This document shows positions 17,306 through 24,841 of a stretch of 64,000 bases of DNA, one piece after another. The position numbers and the translations under genes are program-made. This DNA comes from Glutamicibacter halophytocola (GTDB lineage Bacteria > Actinomycetota > Actinomycetes > Actinomycetales > Micrococcaceae), in contig NZ_CP012750.1 in NCBI RefSeq assembly GCF_001302565.1, forward strand, positions 1,054,001-1,118,000, in the 5' to 3' direction. Below the pieces are notes generated by a model. It worked only from the letters and a program-made list of their open reading frames with translations, did no database searches and was not told where the DNA came from. The stretch's first letter is position 1. The number at the start of each line of letters is the position of its first letter.

Positions 17306-17781
17306 GTGATTATGACGAAAAGGGGTTCCATTACGCTCCTCTGCACGGCGATCACGAATCTGATGCCTTTCCTGCTCTGTCGGGGGAAATGGCCAGCAAC
17401 CTGAAGGCAACCTCGATTGCAGCGCTGTGCGACCTGGATGACACCCCGACGGATAATTCGCGGCCAAGCATCAGCGTGAAGATCACGCAGTGCATTTTGA
17501 TGAGCGATGGGTCGATGATCAGTTTGGATCTGGGCCGTGGATTCACTGCCATATCCCATGGGCCCGGGCCTGCTAGGTGGAGACAATCGTCGGATGCGCT
17601 GATTAGTGAAATTCTTGATCTGGTGAGGGTTGATGATCCCGAAAAGCCCGGGGAGCATCCGTGGGAAGGGATTGCTGCAGCAGCCCGAAGCCGTGGTATC
17701 GATGTTGATGCTGAAACGTTGAAGGAGATGCCTTACCAGGTCTTGCTCAGTGACAGGGTGATCCGGGCCTTTGAGATTTAG
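17302..17781 (+). CDS. Cytoplasmic partner of the secreted protein, unknown
   Basis: The ATG at 17302 overlaps the preceding TGA (ATGA), so it is translationally coupled to the secreted protein. The 159-residue product is acidic, has no signal peptide or membrane helix, and looks like a compact alpha/beta protein (ISVKITQCILMSDGSMISLDLG, then SSDALISEILDLV and HPWEGIAAAARSRGIDVD). Secreted protein plus coupled soluble acidic protein is the usual layout of an effector and its immunity protein. No immunity family is recognised, so this stays a hypothesis. The 3' end abuts the decayed IS element. Confidence 0.6.
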   Translation: MSDYDEKGFHYAPLHGDHESDAFPALSGEMASNLKATSIAALCDLDDTPTDNSRPSISVKITQCILMSDGSMISLDLGRGFTAISHGPGPARWRQSSDALISEILDLVRVDDPEKPGEHPWEGIAAAARSRGIDVDAETLKEMPYQVLLSDRVIRAFEI

Positions 17782-18617
17782 GTGTAGTTCCCCGTGAGGT
17801 TGCAAACACGATCTGACGGAATAAGACCACCGATCCCGGCGTGGGGTCGATGATGATTATAGTGATGAAGCCAGGTGCTGTAGGCTGCAGCCCTGGCTTC
17901 CTCTCTGCCATAAGACCTCGTGCACGCCCATCCCTACACCAACGTCCGATTGAACCTTTCAACTTTTCCGTTGATCTGCCGTCTGTACGGCCTGGTGCGC
18001 CGGTGCTTCACATCCAGCCCCAGCGCCTGAGCGAACGCCGTGGAACGGTAGCAGGCACCGTTATCGGTCATCACCTCGGTCACCGCAATGCCCGCTGCCG
18101 CAAAGAAACCTCGGGCTCGTTCCCAGAACCCAGCCACGGTTTCCTCCTTCTCGTCATTGAGGATCTCGGAATGGGCCAACCTCGAATAGTCATCGACCGC
18201 GTGATGCAGGTACAAGTAGCCTCATGATGCCGCGGCGCCCTGGCGTGCCGCGCGGTTCCGCGCGTTGCTGGCCTGGCGGCCTTGGACAGATCCGCGCCCA
18301 TGGGCACGCCAGCCTCCGCCTTCTGGGATGCGGCCCAGTTTCTTGATGTCCACATGCACCAGCTCGCCCGGTGCCTACTTCTCGTACCGCACGCTGATCG
18401 GCTTGCACACCGGCAGCCCAGTGGTCTGGTCCAGATGCGCCAGCTTGGGCATTCGGTAGCGGGTCAGGACGCGTTCGACGGTGCTGCGGAGAATGCCGAG
18501 GTGGTAGCTCATTCGGTGTTCGCACTGGCGGCGTAGTCGTGTTGGGCGGTCCTGGGGCCGAGGCAAGGCCTGTCTTGAATGCCTTGACTTTGGATCAAGC
18601 TCGCGAGGTTGTTTCAT
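17778..18617 (-). pseudogene. IS481-family transposase, decayed
   Basis: Reading the minus strand, a transposase with a DDE integrase core can be followed across several stops. In order: an HTH remnant (LGILRSTVERVLTRYRMP), the conserved KLAHLDQTTGLPV, a TAG at 18377-18375, then PGELVHVDIKKLGRIP, a TGA near 18225, LHHAVDDYSRLAHSEIL (first Asp), EVMTDNGACYRS (second Asp), RPYRRQINGKVERFNRTL (Glu), a TAG directly after it, WLHHYNHHRPHAGIGG and the natural end NLTGNYT with TAA at 17780-17778. Three in-frame stops and a degraded N terminus make it inactive. I see no clear terminal inverted repeats. Its 3' end overlaps the stop of the island's last gene. Confidence 0.85.
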
Positions 18618-18706
18618 ATGCCATCCGGGCTGCGGGCATTACCTGCTCGCGCGCTGGCGCCAATCCACCGAATGCGGTTGAGCTTGGCATGCTACTGGGC
18701 AACTAG
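18578..18706 (+). pseudogene. Orphan 3' coding fragment
   Basis: The plus strand reads ALTLDQAREVVSYAIRAAG and then ANPPNAVELGMLLGN before TAG, with normal coding composition, but there is no start and the upstream part merges into the IS481 relic. It looks like the last ~42 codons of a gene whose 5' part was removed at the IS junction. I do not recognise the family. Confidence 0.4.
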
Positions 18707-18737
18707 CCGATCGCGCCTAGCGGGGTGCCTGTTCATA

Positions 18738-18780
18738 GCGGCCCGGTTCGACAATCGAACCGGGCCGCTTGGTTCTTTTT
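18738..18780. terminator. Strong terminator between convergent genes
   Basis: A perfect 13-bp stem (GCGGCCCGGTTCG / CGAACCGGGCCGC) with loop ACAAT is followed on the plus strand by TTGGTTCTTTTT. It closes the orphan fragment's old transcript and lies just beyond the end of the minus-strand membrane protein gene. Confidence 0.85.
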
Positions 18781-19630
18781 AGGCAACAGGGTTCCAGAGC
18801 CGCCGGGACTCCAGGTACCAGAAGTAGGCGAATAGCCCGATCTGGAACCACTCGACGATGAACAGGGCTTCGTCAACGCCAGCGACAAGCAGAATCGGCC
18901 AGGCGACCAAGCCCAGCGCCATCAGTCCCAGGATGATCCGATAGCGGTTCGGGGAACCGCCGCTGGTGTCTTGATGGCACATTGGCGCGTGGCCCAGATG
19001 GCTGGCAATGGCGATGCCCATGGAGAAGATCAACAAGAACGCAGCGCTGGCATGAACCCAGGCGAAGGTTTTTCCTTCGAAGGCACGCCAGATCAATAGC
19101 AGGATGAAGACCGCGAGCAGGCCGGTGCTGATCCATCCCAAGGCCCTGGTCAACGCGCTGTGCATGAGCGCTTTGTGCGGCCAGTTGCTAGTTCTGATGC
19201 CCAGCCAGACGAATGCGGCGCTAACGATCAATACGGCAACGATGGCTACGCGGACCGAAAGGATCAACTTGCCCTGTTCGGCCGGTGCAAGCGTGGCCAG
19301 GGTTTCGCCCAGCCTGGTGGGAACCAGCGCGACAAACATGGCGTAGAACCCGGCCAGATTCAGCGCATAGTCCTCCAGGGCTTCGCCGCTGTACACCACC
19401 AGCAATGCTCCGGTAGTCACGAGCATGGCGACAAACAGGTCTCGCGCTGGGCCCAAGTAGTAGGAGCTGAGCGAGTCTTCGATCCGCTGGTTGACGATTC
19501 CGTAAATGACGATGGCCACCACCAAAAGCAGGGGAACGACGAGCAGCATGAGGCGCACGTAGCGCAGGGTATCGCGACCTTGGAAGCGTTCAGCAGGTGG
19601 GAGCATATCAGCATTCTGTAATGCGGGCAC
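18779..19630 (-). CDS. Seven-helix membrane protein, unknown (DUF998-like)
   Basis: The 283-residue protein has about seven hydrophobic segments and the pattern DSLSSYYLGPARDLFVAML after the first helix, then YALNLAGFYAMFVALVPT. This arrangement is found in a family of uncharacterised actinobacterial membrane proteins. A conserved-looking HLGHAP segment lies between helices 5 and 6. The start is GTG at 19630; an ATG at 19606 is possible, and neither has a clear ribosome binding site. It stands alone. Confidence 0.65.
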   Translation of the reverse strand: MPALQNADMLPPAERFQGRDTLRYVRLMLLVVPLLLVVAIVIYGIVNQRIEDSLSSYYLGPARDLFVAMLVTTGALLVVYSGEALEDYALNLAGFYAMFVALVPTRLGETLATLAPAEQGKLILSVRVAIVAVLIVSAAFVWLGIRTSNWPHKALMHSALTRALGWISTGLLAVFILLLIWRAFEGKTFAWVHASAAFLLIFSMGIAIASHLGHAPMCHQDTSGGSPNRYRIILGLMALGLVAWPILLVAGVDEALFIVEWFQIGLFAYFWYLESRRLWNPVA

Positions 19631-19895
19631 TGGTTTTGGGAAAGAGGCTTGCCCAGCCAGGAAAGATCTTCAGCGAATTCGATGGTTTAGGACTTGGCCA
19701 TTATCCGCTGGCCTGGCTTGTGGAAGCCTGCGCATCCATCCGCAGCGAATATTGCAGCAAGCCAAACTGTCGGTATCGATTGACATGATCATTGAAGAGT
19801 CAATAAAGGCTCCGGTTGCACCTGGGGCTGTCATCCGTTTAGGTCAATCGTCATCGCAGAGCGTTGTGTTCTGCCGTCACTCGAAGGAAGCACTC

Positions 19896-20705
19896 ATGAG
19901 CATCCATACACCGATGGATCCCGGAACTCCGATTCCGTCTCCATCCCCGAAGTCCACCGCTGGACGAGGCCTGGGCATCGCGGCCCTGGTGATCGCAATT
20001 GTTGCGCTCGTCTTGTGCTGGGTCCCGATCGTCAACAACGTTGCAGCCATCCTGGGCGTTGTCGCACTCGTCTTGGGCCTCGTATCCCTGGTCATCGCGC
20101 TCAAGCGCAAAGGCAGCAAGGGACTGGGAATCGCTTCAAGCGTTATCGCCATTGTTGCCATTGTTTTGGTGTTTGTCACCCAGTCCTTCTATGTCAAGGC
20201 CATCGACGAGGTCACCAGTGGCATCGAGGATGCTGCCGATGGTGAAGTTGCCGCTCCGGCTGAAGTGGTAGAACAGGCCGAGGACGAATCCCAGGTTCTT
20301 GCCCTCGGCGAGGCCGCGACGGTCGGCGACTACTCGGTCAACGTCAGCACGGTGAACCTGGATGCTGGCAAGGCGATTGCCAAGGTCAATGAGTTCAATG
20401 AGAAGGCGAAGGGCCAATACGTGCTCGTCGATATTTCCGTCGTCTACAACGGCGATGAAGAAGGCGATGCCTGGTTGGACTTGAACCCGGAACTTGTTGG
20501 TTCAGACGCGAGCATTTATGACACCAGCACCGCCATGGTGGTGCCGGCCAAGCCGGCAACGGATGCGCCTACGCTGTCCAAGGGCGGCAAAGCCAGCTAC
20601 CAGGTGGTCTTTGACGTCCCCGCAGAAGCCGTGGCTGACGCCAAGATCAGAATGACCGAAACCATGTCCTTCAACGACGAATCGGTGCTTTGGGCGACTA
20701 AATAA
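19896..20705 (+). CDS. Membrane protein with DUF4190-like helices and DUF4352-like domain
   Basis: A GAAGGAAG site precedes the ATG at 19896, which sets the start; the open frame to 19752 is not needed. The 269 residues have a short Pro/Ser-rich cytoplasmic start, then two or three closely packed hydrophobic helices (residues ~25-100) with GLGIAALVIAIVALVLCW and a similar repeat GLGIASSVIAIVAIVLVF. After that comes an extracytoplasmic domain with DDE-rich linker and beta-strand character (YVLVDISVVYNGDEEG) like DUF4352. Such proteins are common in actinobacteria; their role is unknown. A terminator follows at 20732. Confidence 0.65.
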   Translation: MSIHTPMDPGTPIPSPSPKSTAGRGLGIAALVIAIVALVLCWVPIVNNVAAILGVVALVLGLVSLVIALKRKGSKGLGIASSVIAIVAIVLVFVTQSFYVKAIDEVTSGIEDAADGEVAAPAEVVEQAEDESQVLALGEAATVGDYSVNVSTVNLDAGKAIAKVNEFNEKAKGQYVLVDISVVYNGDEEGDAWLDLNPELVGSDASIYDTSTAMVVPAKPATDAPTLSKGGKASYQVVFDVPAEAVADAKIRMTETMSFNDESVLWATK

Positions 20706-20731
20706 CCCAGCGTAAGCAGCGCACGCAACTC

Positions 20732-20773
20732 AGGCCCCATGCCCCGATAACGGGTTATGGGGCCTGGGCTTTT
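20732..20773 (+). terminator. Rho-independent terminator
   Basis: AGGCCCCAT (20732-20740) pairs with ATGGGGCCT (20757-20765), followed by GGGC and TTTT. Confidence 0.8.
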
Positions 20774-20791
20774 AATGCATCCGAAAACGAT

Positions 20792-21094
20792 GTGATCAGC
20801 GCGATCCTCATGCCCCGATTTGAAGCGAACTTGGACTCGGGCCCATCCGGGGTCGACCTGGTGATTACCGCCAAGGATGCGATCGATGTTCAAACGCCCA
20901 AGGGCAAAGTGCCGGCCAAAACTGCACGAAGAGCATCACTGAATGTGGTTCCGGTGGTGGCGCTCGCCGGAACATTGGGCAGGGGCTGCCGCGACGTGCA
21001 GGACATCGGCATTGGCGCCATTGCATCGATCAGGCCGATTCCGGTGACGTTGCAGGAAGCGGCGGCTCGACTGAGCCCGCGCGCTGCGTGGTAG
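20792..21094 (+). pseudogene. Glycerate kinase (GlxK-type) C-terminal relic
   Basis: The only readable stretch is about 100 codons with the glycerate kinase C-terminal pattern: DLVITAKDAIDVQTPKGKVP corresponds to the family's DLV(I/F)TGEG.(I/L)D.QT..GK.P, then VPVVALAGTLG and the end region DIGIGAIASI..IPVTLQEA. The conserved GEG is changed to AKD, and the N-terminal two thirds of the ~370-residue enzyme are missing. There is no ribosome binding site. This is a gene remnant rather than an active kinase. Confidence 0.65.
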
Positions 21095-21171
21095 CTGGGA
21101 TACACCTCAGGCGTGCTGATCGCCCTGGTTATTGGGGCTGGTCAACACGCCTGGCGGTGGTCTGCCGGAGC

Positions 21172-21609
21172 CTAGAACTGAATGGCGGCTACGGCTCGAA
21201 CAGCGCGAGCTGCTTCGGCGCCCTTCTTGAGGAAGTGCTCGAAGTAGAAGTTCTGGTGCTCATCGTTGGAGTGGAAGTGGTGCGGGGTCAGGCTGACCGA
21301 GAAGGTTGGCACATCGGTATCCAGCTGAACGCGCATCAGTCCGTCGACCACTGCTTGGGCAACAAAATCGTGGCGGTAGATGCCGCCATCGACGACCAGC
21401 GCCGCAGCGACAATCGCATCATATTTTCCGGTCTTGGCCAGGCGCTGCGCCTGCAATGGCATTTCGTAGGCACCTGGAACGCTGATGGTTTCGATGGTGT
21501 ACTCGGTCCCGGAGGCGTCCATGTCTGCGGTGAATCCGGCTAGTGCCTGATCGACGATATCTGCGTGCCAGCTGGCCTTGATGAAGGCGACCTTCAATGG
21601 GTTGCTCAT
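21172..21609 (-). CDS. ribH: 6,7-dimethyl-8-ribityllumazine synthase, RibH2 type
   Basis: This enzyme condenses the ribityl-aminouracil with dihydroxybutanone phosphate in the last but one step of riboflavin synthesis. The 145 residues match the RibH2 (Brucella-like decameric) form more than the icosahedral RibH1 form: FIKASWHADIVDQALAGF at the start, VPGAYEMPLQAQRLA, the phosphate-binding and ribityl region VVDGGIYRHDFVAQAV, and SVSLTPHHFHSNDEHQNF with the catalytic His region. AGAGAG precedes the ATG. No other rib genes and no FMN riboswitch-like element are seen nearby. An LLM flavin-dependent oxidoreductase gene follows on the same strand order upstream, which may be coincidence. Confidence 0.9.
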   Translation of the reverse strand: MSNPLKVAFIKASWHADIVDQALAGFTADMDASGTEYTIETISVPGAYEMPLQAQRLAKTGKYDAIVAAALVVDGGIYRHDFVAQAVVDGLMRVQLDTDVPTFSVSLTPHHFHSNDEHQNFYFEHFLKKGAEAARAVRAVAAIQF

Positions 21610-21718
21610 GAATTTCTCTCTATTCCTAGTCTTAAAGTTCAGTTCCTATGGCCCTAGCCTAGTGACCAGCGACCAGCTGGCTTAATAGCCCGGCGAAACG
21701 GCGTAACTATTACCGTAT

Positions 21719-22741
21719 TTAGCGCCAGCCGAGTTTCGGGGCGACGTGGGTGAGGATCGACTCGATGACGTGGGCGTTGTACTCGACACCCAGTTGGTTG
21801 GGAACGGTCAGCAATAAGGTGTCGGCCGCAGCGATGGCTTCATCTTCGGCCAGCTTCTTGGCCAGTTCATCAGGTTCGCCGGCATAGGACTTTCCGAAGA
21901 CCGCACGGGTTTTCTCATCGATATTGCCGATCTGATCCGAGCTGTAGCGGTCGCGGCCAAAGTACTGCCAGTCCCGCTCGTCGGTGAGCGCAAAGATGCT
22001 TCGGCTCACCGAGACGCGTGGTTCGCGCTCGTGGCCGGCTTCTTTCCAGGCATCGCGGTAGAGCTGGATCTGCTCCGCCTGCTGGACATGGAAGGGCTTT
22101 CCGGATTCGTCATCCTTCAACGTGGAGCTTTGCAGGTTCATGCCCAGTTTGGCAGCCCAGACGGCGGTGGCGTTGGATCCCGAACCCCACCAGATCCGAT
22201 CGCGCAAAGTCTCCGAATGCGGTTCGATGCGCAACAGGCCCGGCGGATTGGGGAACATCGGATTGGGGCTTGGCTGGGCGAACCCTTCGCCGGAGAGGAC
22301 TTCGAGCAGGCGCTCTGTGTGGCGTCGGCCCATATCCGCATCGGATTCGCCGTCTTCCGGCTCGAATCCGAAGTGGCGCCACCCGTCGATGACCTGCTCG
22401 GGCGAGCCTCGGCTGATGCCCAGCTGCAGACGGCGATTGGAAATCAGGTCTGCTGATCCGGCGTCCTCGGCCATATACAGGGGATTCTCGTAGCGCATGT
22501 CGATCACGCCGGTGCCAATTTCAATGCGATTGGTCCGGGCGCCGATGGCGGCTAATAGCGGGAACGGCGAGGCATATTGCTGAGCGAAATGGTGCACCCG
22601 GAAATAGGCCCCATCCGCGCCGAGCTCTTCGGCGGCGACCGCGAGGTCGATGGCCTGCAGCAGCGCGTCCGAGGCGCTGCGCGTGCCGGACTGGGGATGG
22701 TCGGTCCAGTGACCGAAGGACAAGAATCCGATATTCTTCAT
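21719..22741 (-). CDS. LLM-class (luciferase-like) flavin-dependent oxidoreductase
   Basis: The 340-residue protein has the bacterial luciferase-like TIM-barrel pattern: FLSFGHWTDHP start, AVAAEELGADGAYFRVHHF (helix and strand 2), SPFPLLAAIGARTNRIEIGTGVIDMRYENPLYMAE, and LQLGISRGSPEQVIDGW. Members use FMN or F420 for monooxygenation or desulfonation reactions; the FVHHFA-type pattern is common in alkanal-type members. The substrate cannot be assigned. It is divergent to nothing close: the XRE gene upstream is on the same strand about 40 nt away. Confidence 0.85.
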   Translation of the reverse strand: MKNIGFLSFGHWTDHPQSGTRSASDALLQAIDLAVAAEELGADGAYFRVHHFAQQYASPFPLLAAIGARTNRIEIGTGVIDMRYENPLYMAEDAGSADLISNRRLQLGISRGSPEQVIDGWRHFGFEPEDGESDADMGRRHTERLLEVLSGEGFAQPSPNPMFPNPPGLLRIEPHSETLRDRIWWGSGSNATAVWAAKLGMNLQSSTLKDDESGKPFHVQQAEQIQLYRDAWKEAGHEREPRVSVSRSIFALTDERDWQYFGRDRYSSDQIGNIDEKTRAVFGKSYAGEPDELAKKLAEDEAIAAADTLLLTVPNQLGVEYNAHVIESILTHVAPKLGWR

Positions 22742-22780
22742 ACTTGAGCCAACAAGTAGTTTCGGGAGGTTATTCCTGCC

Positions 22781-23074
22781 CTAGCGGTGAGCGAGCTGCC
22801 CGGAACGAGGCGAAGGGGGATTGATTTCGCTCGGCTGGTTGAGCGATGACCAGATGCTATCGAGCGACAGATTCAGCACGGCCGCCACTGCGGCAATGGT
22901 GGAAAACGCCGGGGTGGCTACCCGGCCGGTTTCGATTTTCCGCAGGGTTTCAGGGGAGAGGCCGGCTTCCAGGGCAACATCGAGGATGGTGCGTTCGCCG
23001 CGCGCGCGTCGCAGGATGGACCCAAGGACCTTCCCTTGTTCAAGTTCTTTGGCGGTGAGCGGTAATCTGACCAT
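22781..23074 (-). CDS. XRE-family helix-turn-helix regulator
   Basis: The 97-residue protein is a small Cro/CI-type DNA-binding protein: LGSILRRARGERTILDVALEAGLSPETLRKIETGRVATPAFSTIAAVAAVLN contains the complete five-helix HTH, followed by a short tail. It lies divergent to the methionine aminopeptidase gene. Its own -10 (TATAAT, 23086-23081) sits 6 nt before the ATG, so the message is probably leaderless, and the box is half of a perfect palindrome. Autoregulation and control of map are therefore likely. Confidence 0.88.
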   Translation of the reverse strand: MVRLPLTAKELEQGKVLGSILRRARGERTILDVALEAGLSPETLRKIETGRVATPAFSTIAAVAAVLNLSLDSIWSSLNQPSEINPPSPRSGQLAHR

Positions 23075-23080
23075 AAGAAA

Positions 23081-23114
23081 ATTATAGTACCGGTACTATA
23101 TGACCGGTATAGTT
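23081..23114. promoter_or_regulatory. Divergent leaderless-type promoters within overlapping palindromes
   Basis: TATAGTACCGGTACTATA (23083-23100) is a perfect 18-bp palindrome. A second, overlapping dyad is ACTATA (23095-23100) and TATAGT (23109-23114), 8 nt apart. The minus-strand TATAAT (23086-23081) is 6 nt before the XRE ATG; the plus-strand TATAGT (23109-23114) is 6 nt before the map ATG. Each -10 is therefore inside a likely binding site for the XRE regulator, a compact switch for both genes. Confidence 0.75.
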
Positions 23115-23120
23115 ATTGGC

Positions 23121-23894
23121 ATGATTGAAATTCTCACACCTGCAGAAGTTGACCGGGCCCGCGATACCGGGGCGCTGGTCGGAACCATACTTGCGACGCT
23201 CAAGCAGCGGGTCAAGGCCGGTACGAACCTGTTGGAGATTGATGCCTGGACCAAGGAGATGATCCTGGAAGCAGGCGCAGAGTCCTGCTACGTCGATTAC
23301 GCTCCCTCCTTCGGCAACGGCCCGTTCGGGCACTATATCTGCACCGGAGTCAATGATGCCGTGCTGCACGGCCTGCCCCGCGACTACGCCTTGGCGGAGG
23401 GAGACCTGCTGAGCTTGGACTTGGCCATCAAGCTGCGCGGATTTGCAGCGGATGCAGCGATCAGCTTTGTGGTGGGTTCCGAGGGAACTGCCGAAGACCG
23501 GAAACTGATCGAAACCACCCAGCGCGCACTGGCGGCAGGCATTGCAGCGGCTTCTCCGGAGGCAAAGATCGGCGATCTTTCTTATGCAATGGGGGCGGTG
23601 CTCAAAGCCGCTGGCTACAAGGTGAACCTCGAATTCGGCGGTCATGGCATTGGTTCGACCATGCACCAGGACCCGCATGTTTCCAACGACGGCCGCCCTG
23701 GCCGAGGCTACAAGTTGCGTGCCGGGCTGTTGCTGGCATTGGAGCCATGGGTCATGACGAATACCGACAAGCTCATCATGGACAAGGATGGGTGGACATT
23801 GCGCAGCTCCACCGGATGCCGGACCGCGCATACCGAACACACCATCGCCATCACCGAAACCGGCGCAGAAATTCTGACCCTGCCTCGCGCCTAG
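23121..23894 (+). CDS. map: Type I methionine aminopeptidase
   Basis: This metalloenzyme removes N-terminal Met from nascent proteins. The 257 residues hold all metal ligands in pattern: VLHGLP (substrate His), DLAIKLRGFAADAAISF (two Asp), GHGIGSTMHQDPHV (His), LALEPWVM (Glu) and RTAHTEHTIAIT (Glu). The start at 23121 is chosen because an in-frame ATG at 23100 lies within the operator. Expression through a dedicated XRE switch is unusual for this housekeeping activity, and actinobacteria often have more than one map, so this may be the accessory copy. It belongs to no visible operon. Confidence 0.92.
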   Translation: MIEILTPAEVDRARDTGALVGTILATLKQRVKAGTNLLEIDAWTKEMILEAGAESCYVDYAPSFGNGPFGHYICTGVNDAVLHGLPRDYALAEGDLLSLDLAIKLRGFAADAAISFVVGSEGTAEDRKLIETTQRALAAGIAAASPEAKIGDLSYAMGAVLKAAGYKVNLEFGGHGIGSTMHQDPHVSNDGRPGRGYKLRAGLLLALEPWVMTNTDKLIMDKDGWTLRSSTGCRTAHTEHTIAITETGAEILTLPRA

Positions 23895-24073
23895 ATCCAC
23901 CAGGCCTTCGGGCCCTGCGGCCTGTACGGGGACCGCCGGCCATGGGAAAGCACACCGGCCCGATGCGAGCGGCAATGTTCGGTATGAGCCGCTGTGCACA
24001 GCATTGCCCCATTCAGCGGTTTCTACTGCGCCCTCGGCCGGCGGGTTGGCGTTCCGCCGGTTATTGAATTGCC

Positions 24074-24841
24074 CTAGCTGGAGATTTTGGTTCGAAAGGC
24101 ACGGGTCGCTGCGCCCCAGCTCAGCAGCGCGATGGCAACGAGCCAAGCCAAGGCGATCGGGAGATTGGTTCCCACTGGCTCCTGCGCCAACAGGGCTCTG
24201 AGGGACTCGACGATTGCGGTGATCGGCTGATGCTCGGCAAACCATGCCACCGGAGCTGGCATGGAATCGGTGGGCACGAATGCTGATGAGATAAAGGGCA
24301 GGAAGATGAGCGGATAGCTGAAGGCGCTTGCTCCATCAACGGATTTTGCACTGAGCCCAGCAAGGACTGCAATCCAAGTCATCGACAAGGTGACAAGGCA
24401 CAGCAATCCAATGACCGCCAGCCACTGGGCGAACGAGGCGCTCGTGCGAAACCCCATGATGAGAGCTACGGCCAGCACCAAAGCCATCGAGACCAAATTG
24501 GATATCAAGGACGTAGCCACATGGCTCCACAGGACGCTTGAGCGCGAGATGGGCATGGCGCGCAGGCGCTGCACCAGCCCGTCACGCACGTCCAGAAATA
24601 GCCGGTAAGAAGTGTAGGCAACACCTGAGGCGATCGTGATAATCAGGATTCCAGGCAGCAGGTAATTCACATAGGGCCCGGTGGTTTGCGTATTTATAGC
24701 ACCGCCGAAGACGTAGGCAAACAGCAGCAGCATGGCAACCGGTGTCACCGCGGTGGTGATGATGGTGTCGGGGCTGCGCAAGATGTGTCGCATTGAGCGG
24801 CCGGTGAGAATTCGGGTTTCGTGCAAGGACGCGATGCTCAT
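24074..24841 (-). CDS. ABC-2 type exporter permease (DrrB-like)
   Basis: The 255-residue protein has six hydrophobic segments and the ABC-2 pattern: TLITRSMRHILRSPDT-like start (visible as ILTGRSMRHILRSPDTIITT), YLLPGILIITIASGVAYTSYRLFLDVRDGLVQRLRAMPISRSSVL, and FVPTDSMPAPVAWFAEHQPITAIVESLRAL near the end. It forms the membrane pore with the ATPase encoded upstream; its ATG overlaps that gene's TGA by 4 nt. Daunorubicin-resistance-type exporters of this layout pump drugs or lipids; the substrate here is unknown. Confidence 0.9.
   Translation of the reverse strand: MSIASLHETRILTGRSMRHILRSPDTIITTAVTPVAMLLLFAYVFGGAINTQTTGPYVNYLLPGILIITIASGVAYTSYRLFLDVRDGLVQRLRAMPISRSSVLWSHVATSLISNLVSMALVLAVALIMGFRTSASFAQWLAVIGLLCLVTLSMTWIAVLAGLSAKSVDGASAFSYPLIFLPFISSAFVPTDSMPAPVAWFAEHQPITAIVESLRALLAQEPVGTNLPIALAWLVAIALLSWGAATRAFRTKISS

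Noticed and set aside
20792..21094. Calling the glycerate kinase fragment an active short enzyme
   Set aside because: Changed catalytic-region motif and loss of the N-terminal two thirds.
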